Source of the DNA: Segatella oris
GTDB taxonomy: Bacteria > Bacteroidota > Bacteroidia > Bacteroidales > Bacteroidaceae
Assembly (NCBI RefSeq): GCF_900637655.1
Contig: NZ_LR134384.1
Location: forward strand, 496,001-560,000
Direction: 5' to 3'
Length of the DNA stretch: 64,000 nt
The notes beneath the pieces are model-generated. The model worked only from the letters and a program-made list of their open reading frames with translations. It was not told the DNA's origin and ran no database searches. Shown piece after piece: positions 17,635 to 27,266 of this stretch (position 1 is the first letter of the stretch; each line of letters begins with the position of its first letter). A program made the position numbers and the translations under genes.

Positions 17635-17657
17635 AATATTAATTCAGAAATAATTGG

Positions 17658-17665
17658 TATTTTTG
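17658..17665 (+). promoter_or_regulatory. -7 box of the YghO-like gene promoter
   Basis: TATTTTTG, about 20 nt before the start codon region at 17683-17691, implying a very short leader. Confidence 0.55.
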
Positions 17666-17685
17666 TAGGCCAAAACTTAAATGTG

Positions 17686-18840
17686 ATGATGAACACAACG
17701 ATAGAGATAAAGGTGGTTGAAAACTTGAGCGATTTGAAAAAGTTCGTTCAGTTCTACTATGATTTGTATCGTGATTGCGAGCAGGCTGTGCCGTTTTTGT
17801 TCAGCGATGAGATGAATACGCTGCGCAAAGACCGTAATCCCTCGTTTGAATGTTGCGAAGCTTGCTACTTCATGGCATGGAGAAACGGACAGATTGTGGG
17901 GCGTATCGCTGCCATTATCAACCATAGAGCCAATGAGAAATGGAACTGCAAGGTGGTGCGTTTTGACTGGTTTGACTTCATTGATGATGAGGAAGTGTCG
18001 GCTGCTTTGTTGCATGTGGCAGAACAATGGGGGCGTAAGCGAGGTATGACGGAGATTGCAGGACCACTCGGTTTCACGGATATGGATCGCGAAGGCCTGC
18101 TCATTGAGGGCTTTGACAGCCTTTCAACGATGTATATCAACTACAACTATCCTTATTATCAGCGGCATATCGAACGGCTTGAAGGCTTTCGAAAGGATAA
18201 TGATTATTTGGAATACCGCATCAGAATACCAGAAGTGGCACCGCCAAAGGTAGGGAAATTGGCCGAAATGATCGTGTCGAGGTATAATCTCCATGTGCAT
18301 AAATTCACGCAGGACGAATTGATTAACAAAGGCATGGGACGCAAGGTGTTTGATATTCTCAATGCCACTTATAAGGATCTTTATGGTTTTTCGGAACTCT
18401 CCGACAGGCAGATAGATGCCTTGGTGAATGATTATATACGGAAGGCTGACTTAAATCTCGTCACAGCTGTAGTCGATGGAAACCGTAACAACGAAATGAT
18501 TGGCTTTGGAATATCCTTTCCTTCATTCTCCAAGGCATTGCGGAAAACGCGTGATGGACGGCTGTTTCCATTAGGGTGGTGGCCCTTGTTGCGTGTTTTG
18601 AAATGGCATAAGACCGACACTGTCGACCTGCTTCTTATCGGCGTTCTGCCTGAATATCGACGTAAAGGGGCCAATGCACTCATCTTCAATGACCTCATCA
18701 ACCATTATCGCGCCTATGGTTTTAAGTGGGCAGAAGCCATGCCGCAGATGGAAAGTAATACGGCGGTGCGCAATGAATGGCAATATTTTGATGCCGAACA
18801 ACATCGTAGACACCGCTGCTATCGAAAGGAAATAGGTTGA
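17686..18840 (+). CDS. YghO-like GNAT-fold acyltransferase
   Basis: 384 aa. GTG at 17683 and ATGs at 17686 and 17689 are all in frame; 17686 is chosen. The N-terminal part contains PFLFSDEMNTLRKDRNPSFE and the middle EIAGPLGFTDMDREGLLIEG, both diagnostic of the YghO family. A GNAT-like acyl-CoA region is seen at VDLLLIGVLPEYRRKGANAL (R-R-x-G-A pyrophosphate loop). The natural acceptor is unknown; the family has been linked to lipid or amino-acid N-acylation only by analogy. Confidence 0.8.
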   Translation: MMNTTIEIKVVENLSDLKKFVQFYYDLYRDCEQAVPFLFSDEMNTLRKDRNPSFECCEACYFMAWRNGQIVGRIAAIINHRANEKWNCKVVRFDWFDFIDDEEVSAALLHVAEQWGRKRGMTEIAGPLGFTDMDREGLLIEGFDSLSTMYINYNYPYYQRHIERLEGFRKDNDYLEYRIRIPEVAPPKVGKLAEMIVSRYNLHVHKFTQDELINKGMGRKVFDILNATYKDLYGFSELSDRQIDALVNDYIRKADLNLVTAVVDGNRNNEMIGFGISFPSFSKALRKTRDGRLFPLGWWPLLRVLKWHKTDTVDLLLIGVLPEYRRKGANALIFNDLINHYRAYGFKWAEAMPQMESNTAVRNEWQYFDAEQHRRHRCYRKEIG

Positions 18841-19076
18841 AACGGGGCTGAAGCTGTTGTTTGTTGTGGAGCAAACAGGAAATCATTCGCTTGCTTATGC
18901 TGACCTTTGTTGTATGCAATGTTGATGAGTTTTGCCGTGTTTTGTGCAAAATATCGCCATTTCATCGTGTTTAAAAGCAAAGAAATCATTTGCTAAGGGC
19001 TTATGCTGTCTGAATTTTATAGCCCTATATCATGAAGAAAAGTGATAGACATTTTGTGATGTTTGGTGCGAAAACT

Positions 19077-20738
19077 CTATCCAATCACTGTGCATAATTT
19101 AGCCACTTCGCTTTCAAACGACTCTTTGAGTATAGCCTTTGCCTTGATAGCCGACCTGTAATTATAAATGGTTTGTGGGGAGTAGAAGAGCAGGTTTGCT
19201 ATTTCTGCGCTTTCGTTTACGCCCAAACGAACGAGTGCCATGATGCGTTGTTCGGTTGTCATTGCATGCGAACTGGGTTGTATTATCTGGCAATCGGGCA
19301 GCAGAAGTGCGTTGAGTTCCTGAGGAAAGGTAGGGTAGAGGTCGAGGAAAGCGCGGTCAAAGCGTGAGAGAAATGTAGCTGCATCCTCTTCGGAAAGACG
19401 CTCAGAAGACAACTGACTGAGTAGTTCTTGGGCTTGATTAGCCTTGATTTTTCGTTTCACGAGCGTCTGTTGCTTCTTTAATCTGTTGATATATCGAGAG
19501 CAAAGGTCAATATATAGCCGCACAAGTCCTTCACGTTTCTTGTTCGTTTTAACGAGTTGTTCATTTAAATCATGAAGTTGTTCGTTAAGAAAGCTTTGCT
19601 GTTTGTTCATTTCAGAAAGGCGATTGTTGGTCTCTTGTAGCTTATGTCGGCTCTGTGTCAGTCGGTTGTTTTGCATAAAGATGAAGCCGATGGCAGCGAT
19701 AAGGAACACGGCCAGCAGTGAAATGGCAAAGAGAGTGTTGCGTAAATTGGTGTTGCGTTCGCTGAGTTGTGCCTGATAACTGTCGACAATGGCTGGCAAG
19801 CGGTCGGATATTTCGAGAATACGTAGGCGGTTGTTATAGAACTTTGCGTTCTCAAGAGAGATGTTAATGTAACGTTGTGCGGCTGCAATGTCAAGATTAC
19901 CATGGCCGTGTTCGAGAATATACATGGCCAAAACTTGGAGTGCAAGGTTCTCCATTGTCAGACTACGGGCATCACTAATGCATGCCATTACAATGTAACG
20001 TTCGTAAAGAGAGATTTCATTTGGGGCCGAATATGTACAGGCTAAGGCGAAACATGCCATGGCATGAACACGTGAATTCTCTGGAGTCATGGCAATAGCC
20101 TTAAGATAATGTTGCTGCGCCTCTATTGGATCATTGAGAATATAGCCACAATACTCGCCCTGATAATACTCATAAGTGCGGTCTGTTTTATCGAGAAAAG
20201 GCATGGCAAGACTAAGATTTGTGCGTGCATATTGGCGGTAACGAGGAGCATAGATGGCATCGTTGCAGAAGTCACTCCAGTAGGAATAGATGCGGAAATG
20301 TGTCAAATAATAGTTGAAAAACTGTCGTCTGCTGAGGTCTGTTGTATCTACAAGTTCGATGGTTTGCAGCGCCTCACTGTATAATCCGCCGATAGCCAGC
20401 AGCTCAGCCTTATGAATAAGGTTGTCGGCATAATAGGTTTTATTATGTAAATTATTGGCAAATTGCAGTCCCTTCTCTACGTAAGTCATGGCTGAATCAA
20501 ATTGAAACACATGGTAAGCTTCGTAAAGTTGGTCGCAGAGTTGAAGCTTTTGGAGTCCATTTCTCTCGTGATTTAATCTTGTCTTTAGCGTCTTTATTTC
20601 TCGTTCTTTGCCTTCAATTTGTAGAGATTGGAGCTTTAATATGCTATCCAATCGGTCGATAAGATGGTCATTAACTACTGCCTTCATGGGGAGAAATCCC
20701 ATGAGTAAGCATGTCAATAGCATTAGTTTGTTGTGCAT
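19077..20738 (-). CDS. DUF6377-type membrane regulator of PUL 1
   Basis: 553 aa. An N-terminal signal (MHNKLMLLTCLLMGFLPMKA) precedes a TPR-like sensor region to about residue 325. One transmembrane helix (LFAISLLAVFLIAAIGFIFM, about 335-354) is followed by a long coiled coil (to about 420). A C-terminal helix-turn-helix of LuxR-like pattern ends it (EQRIMALVRLGVNESAEIAN, then SPQTIYNYRSAIKAKA). This layout fits the DUF6377 proteins of Bacteroidetes PULs, presumed inner-membrane sensors that bind DNA from the cytoplasmic side. It is divergent from susC, so it very probably controls PUL 1. Confidence 0.82.
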   Translation of the reverse strand: MHNKLMLLTCLLMGFLPMKAVVNDHLIDRLDSILKLQSLQIEGKEREIKTLKTRLNHERNGLQKLQLCDQLYEAYHVFQFDSAMTYVEKGLQFANNLHNKTYYADNLIHKAELLAIGGLYSEALQTIELVDTTDLSRRQFFNYYLTHFRIYSYWSDFCNDAIYAPRYRQYARTNLSLAMPFLDKTDRTYEYYQGEYCGYILNDPIEAQQHYLKAIAMTPENSRVHAMACFALACTYSAPNEISLYERYIVMACISDARSLTMENLALQVLAMYILEHGHGNLDIAAAQRYINISLENAKFYNNRLRILEISDRLPAIVDSYQAQLSERNTNLRNTLFAISLLAVFLIAAIGFIFMQNNRLTQSRHKLQETNNRLSEMNKQQSFLNEQLHDLNEQLVKTNKKREGLVRLYIDLCSRYINRLKKQQTLVKRKIKANQAQELLSQLSSERLSEEDAATFLSRFDRAFLDLYPTFPQELNALLLPDCQIIQPSSHAMTTEQRIMALVRLGVNESAEIANLLFYSPQTIYNYRSAIKAKAILKESFESEVAKLCTVIG

Positions 20739-20753
20739 TATATAATGTCTCTT

Positions 20754-20772
20754 ATTTGTTATTCAAACAAAT
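20754..20772. promoter_or_regulatory. Inverted repeat in the regulator/susC intergenic region
   Basis: ATTTGTT (20754-20760) and AACAAAT (20766-20772) form perfect 7-bp arms around 5 nt, between the regulator start and its -7 box. It is a candidate operator; no function is shown. Confidence 0.35.
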
Positions 20773-20790
20773 GATTTGGTCATTTTATAG

Positions 20791-20798
20791 CAAAAGTA
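20791..20798 (-). promoter_or_regulatory. -7 box of the DUF6377 regulator promoter
   Basis: The minus strand reads TACTTTTG, 53 nt before the ATG. Confidence 0.55.
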
Positions 20799-20943
20799 AT
20801 GAAATCTATTATATTTTGTTGTTCTACTTGAATGAATTTAATAAATTTTATAATATCAAGAGAATCAATACTTTATGCAAATAATGATTTCGTTACAATC
20901 TACCTGCACCCTACTAACAAGCAGATTGAGGTTCAAAATACAT

Positions 20944-20951
20944 TACCTTTG
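20944..20951 (+). promoter_or_regulatory. -7 box of the PUL 1 susC promoter
   Basis: TACCTTTG, 38 nt before the susC ATG. Confidence 0.65.
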
Positions 20952-20988
20952 CGAAAAAGTAAATTAAAAGAAACCTAAATTTAAGATT

Positions 20989-23973
20989 ATGCTGAATTCT
21001 AACAACCGATTAACAAGTAGACTTCTTGTTATTCTTTTCATGATGTGCATACCTCTTATAGGAGTTGCACAGAATGCATTCTCTGTTGAAGGTGTTGTGA
21101 AAGATGCCAACGGAGAGCCTATTATTGGTGCCAGCGTTGTAGAGAACGGTACACAAAATGGTACGGTTACCGACATCGAAGGTGCTTACAAGTTGAAAGT
21201 TAAGAATGGAAACGCCGCCTTAAAGATTTCATATTTAGGGTATAAAACACAGACAATTGCGTTGAATGGACGAGGAAAACTCGACGTGAAACTTGTCGAT
21301 GATGCTGCTAATCTCGGTGAAGTTGTTGTGATAGGTTATGGCACTATGGACAAGAAAGAGCTTACTTCTGCGGTGTCACATGTGTCATCTAAGGACTTCA
21401 CTCGTGTGGCAAGTGTAGACCCTTCCATGATGATTCAGGGTAAGGTTCCTGGCGTTTCAATTACCAATACGGGTGCAGGTGACCCGAATAATGAGGCAAG
21501 TATTCAGATACGTGGAGTCTCTTCACGTGCTGCAGGGCTTGGTCCTTTGATTGTAATTGACGGTGTTGTAGGGGGTAATTTGACGAATCTTAACCCCAAT
21601 GACATTGAGAGTTTCGACATACTTAAAGACGGAGCAGCCAGTGCTATCTATGGAACGCGTGGTTCAAATGGTGTGATTCTTGTCACAACTAAAAAGGGAG
21701 AACGCGATGGAGTGCTTCATACTTCTTACAATGGTAACGTGTCTTTTGATGTTATTAAGCATGAACTTGACATGTTAAATGCCGATGAATACCGTGCGAA
21801 TCGATTGGCTTCTGGTACTGGTTATGACCTTGGTGCTTCGACAGATTGGCTGAAAGAAGTAAGTAGAGTGGGTGTACGCACGCAGCATACACTAACATTA
21901 AGCGGTGGAAACGCACGTTCAAACTATCGCGCTTCTATTGATTATCGTGATGCAAAGGGTGTTGATAGATACTCTGGTCGCCAAGAGTATGGCGCACGTT
22001 TCTCTGTAAACCATACCACAAAGAGTGGCTTGTTTACCTTCAATGCCAATCTAGCGCCACGTATAGTATATAGAAAAGGTGCGCAGTGGGACGTCTTTCG
22101 GAACGCTATTGAGGCTAATCCTACGACGCCAATCATGGACCCTCGTCAGCCAAACTTATATTATAACTTCAAAGGACAGATGGCAGGTTACAACCCTGTT
22201 GAAATGGAAAAGTTAGAAAAGCATACGGGAACAACGAAGCTGTTAGACTGGGATGGTACGATAAAACTCAACCTCTTCCCGCTTCTTTTGACCAATCCCG
22301 GTAAGCAAGTACTGACAACTCAGCTCACGTTTGCAGACCATCAGTATGACAATTACAATCAATGGTTCCGCCCTTCTACCAGCACTTTAGCTATTGAATC
22401 AGGTCGAACGGGTGAGGCATCTCAGGATTACTCCAAATCTTCTTTACACAGTTTAGAGTGGATAACGAATTATAGTAACTCGTTTGGTGACCATAATGTA
22501 AAGGTTATGGCAGGCTACTCGTATCAATATAACAAGTATTCGGGGTTGAATGCAAGTAATAAAGACTTCCCCAATGATGCTTTGGAAGACAACGATCTCG
22601 GTTCAGGTACGTTTGCAAAAGACGAGGGTGAGGTCGACATGGGCTCTTATATGAACGACAATAAGCTTATTGCTTTCTTCGGACGCGTTAGCTATGACTG
22701 GAAAGGTCGCTACATGATGACAGCTTCTTTGCGTCATGAGGGCTCATCAAAGTTTGGTAAGAACTACAAGTGGGGTAACTTTCCAGCTGTTTCTTTCGGT
22801 TGGCGTATCTCGGATGAACCCTTTATGCAGGAGACAAAGAGCTGGCTTACAGACCTTAAACTGCGTGCAGACTACGGCATAACTGGTAATCAAAACTTCG
22901 ATAGTTATAAGTCTTTGAACACTATGTCGGGCTTCGGCTACTATATATATAATGGTAAGTATTACCAGGTTTGGGGCCCAGGAAAGAACGTTAACCCTAA
23001 TCTTCGCTGGGAGAAAGGCAAGAACTGGAACATTGGTCTTGACTGGACACTCTTCGGTGGCAAGCTTTTTGGTTCGTTCAACTACTATAATCGCAAGCAA
23101 CAAGACCTCTTGGGAGACTACAAAGTGTCTATCCCTCCTTACTTGTTTGACCAGACTTTTGTCAACGTTGGTACCATGCGCAACAGTGGTTTCGAGTTCG
23201 ATATCACATGGAATGCTGTAAAGACCAAAGACTTCAGTTACTCTTTGAATGTCATTGGCGCTACAATGAGCAACAAGTTTGTTAGCTTTAGCAACAACAA
23301 CTTTGAGGGACAAGACTACTATGACGTAGTAAGTCCACAGGATCCTTACCCATTCCACACGCTACAACGTATCGAAAAGGGACGCCGTATCGGTAGTTTC
23401 TATATGCTAAAGTATGCCGGAGTAGACCCACAAGGCCGTTGGATTGTTTATGATAAAGAAGGAGATAAGGTGCTCGCGGATAATGCAACAGACGATGATC
23501 GCCAGTTCCTTGGCAACGGACTTCCTAAGTTTACAGGTTCAATGACCCACACTTTCCGTTACAAAAACATTGACCTCTCGTTGTTCTTCCAAACAGCTTT
23601 GGGCTTTGATATCTTCAATATTCACGATTTCTACTATGGAACGAAGAACTTCCAAGGCAATGTTATGGACAAGGCTTATAGCAAAAACAAGATCATTTCG
23701 CAGAATCCTATCGTCTGTGATTACTTCCTTGAGCCAGGCGATTACCTCAAATTATCGTCTATAAACCTTGGATATACGTTGAATTTGAATAAGAAATACG
23801 TTGATGCTATACGTCTTTATGCAACGGCAAGTAACCTATTCACCATCACAAAGTTCTCGGGAATAGACCCTTCTAACTATCAGTTGAATGGGTTAAATCC
23901 TGGTGCTACGGGTTCACGTACTTACTTCCCGTCTACCCGTCAGTTTATGATTGGTATGCAACTTGATTTCTAA
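20989..23973 (+). CDS. SusC-like TonB-dependent transporter, PUL 1
   Basis: 994 aa. A signal peptide ends near GVAQ (residue 28). A CarboxypepD_reg-like domain (EGVVKDANGEPIIGASVVEN to about residue 105) is followed by the TonB-box-like LGEVVVIGYGTMDKKELTSA. The plug domain has MIQGKVPGVSI and SIQIRGVSS, then IDGVVGG and the SusC motif ILKDGAASAIYGTRGSNGVI. A 22-strand barrel follows to the terminal aromatic residue (MQLDF). It imports oligosaccharides across the outer membrane with the SusD lipoprotein encoded next. No frameshift was seen. Confidence 0.95.
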   Translation: MLNSNNRLTSRLLVILFMMCIPLIGVAQNAFSVEGVVKDANGEPIIGASVVENGTQNGTVTDIEGAYKLKVKNGNAALKISYLGYKTQTIALNGRGKLDVKLVDDAANLGEVVVIGYGTMDKKELTSAVSHVSSKDFTRVASVDPSMMIQGKVPGVSITNTGAGDPNNEASIQIRGVSSRAAGLGPLIVIDGVVGGNLTNLNPNDIESFDILKDGAASAIYGTRGSNGVILVTTKKGERDGVLHTSYNGNVSFDVIKHELDMLNADEYRANRLASGTGYDLGASTDWLKEVSRVGVRTQHTLTLSGGNARSNYRASIDYRDAKGVDRYSGRQEYGARFSVNHTTKSGLFTFNANLAPRIVYRKGAQWDVFRNAIEANPTTPIMDPRQPNLYYNFKGQMAGYNPVEMEKLEKHTGTTKLLDWDGTIKLNLFPLLLTNPGKQVLTTQLTFADHQYDNYNQWFRPSTSTLAIESGRTGEASQDYSKSSLHSLEWITNYSNSFGDHNVKVMAGYSYQYNKYSGLNASNKDFPNDALEDNDLGSGTFAKDEGEVDMGSYMNDNKLIAFFGRVSYDWKGRYMMTASLRHEGSSKFGKNYKWGNFPAVSFGWRISDEPFMQETKSWLTDLKLRADYGITGNQNFDSYKSLNTMSGFGYYIYNGKYYQVWGPGKNVNPNLRWEKGKNWNIGLDWTLFGGKLFGSFNYYNRKQQDLLGDYKVSIPPYLFDQTFVNVGTMRNSGFEFDITWNAVKTKDFSYSLNVIGATMSNKFVSFSNNNFEGQDYYDVVSPQDPYPFHTLQRIEKGRRIGSFYMLKYAGVDPQGRWIVYDKEGDKVLADNATDDDRQFLGNGLPKFTGSMTHTFRYKNIDLSLFFQTALGFDIFNIHDFYYGTKNFQGNVMDKAYSKNKIISQNPIVCDYFLEPGDYLKLSSINLGYTLNLNKKYVDAIRLYATASNLFTITKFSGIDPSNYQLNGLNPGATGSRTYFPSTRQFMIGMQLDF

Positions 23974-24004
23974 TAAACTACGAACCTATTATTTTCATTT
24001 CAAT

Positions 24005-25744
24005 ATGAGAAAGACTTTTATTTATGTGGCAAGTGCTTTACTGGCGGCTTCTGGCCTATCCAGTTGCACTAATCTGGACGAAACACTTTACGACCAGGTA
24101 GCCTCTGGCAACTATTATAATACAAAGGAAGATGTTATTCGTGCCGTCTTACGTCCTTTTGAGCATGGATATTGGAGTATACAAAGCCGTCAAGTACTCA
24201 ATGAAGAGACTGCCGATCAGCTCATAACGCCTACACGTGAGGACTGGTGGGATGATGGTGGCCGCTGGGCTCGACTGCATCGACACAAGTGGTTGACTAC
24301 AAACGGAGAGGCACAAAGCGAATATAACGGCTGCTTTCAAGGCATAATGCAAGCTAATCTCGTGATAGAAGACTTGGAGAAACGCTCTGCTCGGCAGTTT
24401 GGTTTCAGTGAAGCTGAGTTCAATAACCTAAAGGCTCAGAACCGCGTTCTGCGTGCTTGGTTCTATCTTCGATTGCTCGATGCGTTCAGAAATGTGCCAC
24501 TTGCGGTTAGCTATTATGACACTTCAAAGAATTCTGAAGGTCAGGTTGAACCTCAAAAAGTTTATGATTTCATCGAAACAGAACTCAAAGAAGCTATTCC
24601 TGAGCTATCAAAGAAGACCTCACTCGGCGGTAATCAGAATCTCGAAGGCGAGTGGACACAAGCTGGTGCGGCTTCGTTGCTCGTGCGTCTTTACCTCAAT
24701 TCAAAGACCTATATAGGCAGAGAGCGTTTCAACGACTGTGAAAAGGTGGCACAAGATATCCTTGATGGCAAATATGGTGTTTACAAAGTAGCCGACCGTT
24801 GGGATGCCGCTTTCGACTGGAATAATGAAACTTGCGATGAAGTTATCTTCGCTTTCCCAGGTGCTCCGGGTTATTCTCACTGGCATTATTCGGCAGATAT
24901 GTACATGTGGACAGTCCCTGCAAAGTCTAACGAGTGGCTACATGACAAGAAAAACAAGGCTGGTGGCCACAACATTAAATACTCTTGTTCACCCAGTTTC
25001 AATTCAGATGGCACTCCATATCATTTCGAATTGGGTATGCCTATCGCCCGTTTCAAGGACTATCCATCAGATGTTCGTCTGAAGAAATACCGCAACTTAG
25101 GCAACAGTCAGCGTGAAGGTATGTTCGTATATGGCAAGATTCAGTACACCGATGATGAGGGACATACTCAGTATTTAATGGACCATAACAGCAAGTTTGT
25201 ACTCGACTTGCGCGATGCTGTGGGTCGTTTTGGTGGCATGGATGGTGATAGATGGCTCGCATCGGGCGACAGTAAACTCGAAAACGGGGATGATAACTCC
25301 GGGTGGATGTTCGTGAAATATCCTCTCTATCCCGATGGAGATGCAGGCCAGACGCAAGCAGATTATGCCGAGATTCGCCTGCCAGAGATTATCTATAGCC
25401 TTGCAGAGTGCAAACTTCGCAAGGGAGATGCGGTCACTGCTGCTAAGCTTTTGAACAGTGTTCGCAAGCGCAACTATCCGTCAACCGACTGGGCTACGGC
25501 GCTCTATGCACCCGAAGGAAGTGCTCATCTCGATATGAAAGAGATGTTGAATGAATGGGGTCGTGAGTTCTTTGCAGAAGGACGACGCCGTGTTGACCTT
25601 ATCCGCTTCGGCAAATTCCTTGACTCTTGGTGGGACAAAGATGCTGATGCAGACAATCACATGCTGATTTTCCCATTGCATCCTGATATCCTTGGTGCCA
25701 ACAAACACCTTGTTCAGAATCCTGGTTACGAATCCGGCAGATAA
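24005..25744 (+). CDS. SusD-like glycan-binding lipoprotein, PUL 1
   Basis: 579 aa from the ATG at 24005 (the frame is open back into susC, but the lipoprotein signal fixes the start). The lipobox is LAASGLSSC. SusD features include the N-terminal LDETLYDQVASGNYYNTKED, the helical TPR-like VLRAWFYLRLLDAFRNVPL and the C-terminal NEWGREFFAEGRRRVDLIRF. It caps the SusC barrel and binds the glycan at the cell surface. The start lies 31 nt after the susC stop codon. A hairpin and a 22-bp array separate it from the next gene. Confidence 0.95.
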   Translation: MRKTFIYVASALLAASGLSSCTNLDETLYDQVASGNYYNTKEDVIRAVLRPFEHGYWSIQSRQVLNEETADQLITPTREDWWDDGGRWARLHRHKWLTTNGEAQSEYNGCFQGIMQANLVIEDLEKRSARQFGFSEAEFNNLKAQNRVLRAWFYLRLLDAFRNVPLAVSYYDTSKNSEGQVEPQKVYDFIETELKEAIPELSKKTSLGGNQNLEGEWTQAGAASLLVRLYLNSKTYIGRERFNDCEKVAQDILDGKYGVYKVADRWDAAFDWNNETCDEVIFAFPGAPGYSHWHYSADMYMWTVPAKSNEWLHDKKNKAGGHNIKYSCSPSFNSDGTPYHFELGMPIARFKDYPSDVRLKKYRNLGNSQREGMFVYGKIQYTDDEGHTQYLMDHNSKFVLDLRDAVGRFGGMDGDRWLASGDSKLENGDDNSGWMFVKYPLYPDGDAGQTQADYAEIRLPEIIYSLAECKLRKGDAVTAAKLLNSVRKRNYPSTDWATALYAPEGSAHLDMKEMLNEWGREFFAEGRRRVDLIRFGKFLDSWWDKDADADNHMLIFPLHPDILGANKHLVQNPGYESGR

Positions 25745-25786
25745 TAAAAAAACACACATGATGTTTTGAAGTAAGTTTCTGAGACA

Positions 25787-25819
25787 GAGGGAGGTAGGCT
25801 CCGTGTGAGCCAATCCCTC
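25787..25819 (+). terminator. Hairpin after susD, possible attenuator in PUL 1
   Basis: GAGGGA (25787-25792) pairs with TCCCTC (25814-25819) and GGCTC with GAGCC inside. No U-tract follows, so it may be an mRNA-stability or processing element rather than a full terminator. Confidence 0.45.
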
Positions 25820-25827
25820 GTCAACGA

Positions 25828-25915
25828 GGCTATGATTTCATGCAAATTGTACGATGAAATGGCGCAAATTGCGCGATGAAATGGTACAAATCACACGATA
25901 AAATGACCTAAATCA
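25828..25915. repeat. 22-bp phased repeat array D (3-4 units) inside PUL 1
   Basis: Three clear units start at 25850, 25872 and 25894, sharing (C/T)(A/G)CGAT(G/A)AAATG followed by a CAAAT or TAAAT block. The cores are TGGCGCA, TGGTACA and TGACCTA. A weaker unit begins at 25828. It is the most uniform array in the window. It lies between susD and the SusE/F gene, ending 45 nt before the latter's ATG. Confidence 0.88.
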
Positions 25916-25960
25916 CTTCACTACTTCACTAAGAAATAAAAACAACTAAACTTTTGTGAT

Positions 25961-27172
25961 ATGAAAAAACTATTCAAATATGGATTGATTCTGTTTGCAG
26001 CGGTCTTCATGCCAATGCTGTTTCAGTCATGCAAAGACGACAAAGATATCGTCATTATCGATGAAGAGTTGCCGTTAAAGGTTGACCATGTCTACATGGT
26101 TGGCGATGCTTCGCCCGTAGGTTGGAATATAAGCGACCCGTTTGAACTAACCCGTGACGCTTCAAATAAATATGTTTTCACTTATCATGGCGTGTTAAAG
26201 GCGGGCGAAATGAAGTTCCCTTTGGCTAAAGGTGATTGGGGAGGACTGTTCATTTACGCTCCGGCTGCCAACACAGAGATTAATGCTGATGGTGTAGCTA
26301 AAGACGGAATAGACATCCGTAAGGGTGGAGACGATTTGAAATGGAAGGTGACTAAGGCTGGAATCTATCAGCTTTCACTCGACTTAAAGACACGAAAGAT
26401 TGAGGTGAAATATGAGGGTGCAGAACCTGAAAAGTCTCTCACTTCAGCATGGCTCACGTTTATTGGTGATGCAACGCCATGGGGATGGAACAATGACCCG
26501 GCGGTGATGGAGAAGTTCCAAAAGACTTCTGACAACCCACTTCAATTTACTTATGAAGGTGTTTTGAAAGAAGGCGAGTTCAAAGTTGCCTTTGATCAGA
26601 CCGACATTCCAGCCTGGTCTAACTATCTTCAGGCTCCCGAAGCAGGCGTAACCCTTAACCATGAGGGCGTTTCTAAAGACGGAATGGTGAAAGGCGGCGA
26701 GGATAATAAGTGGAAAGTAACCGAAGCTGGTGTCTATAAACTTGTCTTCGACCTGACCAATAAGAAGATAACCGTGGCCCACTTTGACCCAAACATTCCT
26801 GTTGTTACTGAATGGGATACGAAAGTTCTCTATATGATTGGTGATGCAACGAGTGCTGGATGGTCGGCTGAAAACCCTGTAACCATGACAAAGTCTGGTG
26901 ACTATCTGTTTACGTTTGAAGGCGAATTGAAGGTTGGTGAGTTGAAGTTCACCCCCAACAAAGACGGCTTCAGTGGTTCAAAGCCTTGGTTCTTGGCTAA
27001 GGAAAGCGGTGCGGTCATCAACGAACATGGTGCTTCTGTTGCCGACATTGTTTATGGAAGTGATGACAAAGGCACACCCGATAACAAGTGGAAGGTAGAG
27101 AAAGCCGGTAAGTATAAGGTCACTGTAGACATGACAACGCATAAGATTAAGGTTGAATATCTTGGTGCTTGA
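25961..27172 (+). CDS. SusE/SusF-like surface glycan-binding lipoprotein, PUL 1
   Basis: 403 aa lipoprotein (signal ending FMPMLFQSC). Three repeated beta-sandwich domains follow, each beginning with a GDA...GW motif: VYMVGDASPVGWN (about residue 46), LTFIGDATPWGWN (about 166) and LYMIGDATSAGW (about 287). Each also has a KAGE/KEGE/KVGELKF turn and a final KVEKAGKYKVTVD-like strand. The layout is that of SusE/SusF starch-binding proteins, where each domain can bind alpha-glucan through aromatic residues. It supports the view that PUL 1 handles an alpha-glucan. Confidence 0.9.
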   Translation: MKKLFKYGLILFAAVFMPMLFQSCKDDKDIVIIDEELPLKVDHVYMVGDASPVGWNISDPFELTRDASNKYVFTYHGVLKAGEMKFPLAKGDWGGLFIYAPAANTEINADGVAKDGIDIRKGGDDLKWKVTKAGIYQLSLDLKTRKIEVKYEGAEPEKSLTSAWLTFIGDATPWGWNNDPAVMEKFQKTSDNPLQFTYEGVLKEGEFKVAFDQTDIPAWSNYLQAPEAGVTLNHEGVSKDGMVKGGEDNKWKVTEAGVYKLVFDLTNKKITVAHFDPNIPVVTEWDTKVLYMIGDATSAGWSAENPVTMTKSGDYLFTFEGELKVGELKFTPNKDGFSGSKPWFLAKESGAVINEHGASVADIVYGSDDKGTPDNKWKVEKAGKYKVTVDMTTHKIKVEYLGA

Positions 27173-27266
27173 TATACAGAACGTATTTAGTAGAGAGAGG
27201 TTTTGCCCCTTTTCATAAGACATTGCACAGCCTCTCTCCCTTACAAATCAAACAAAACGAAAAGAA

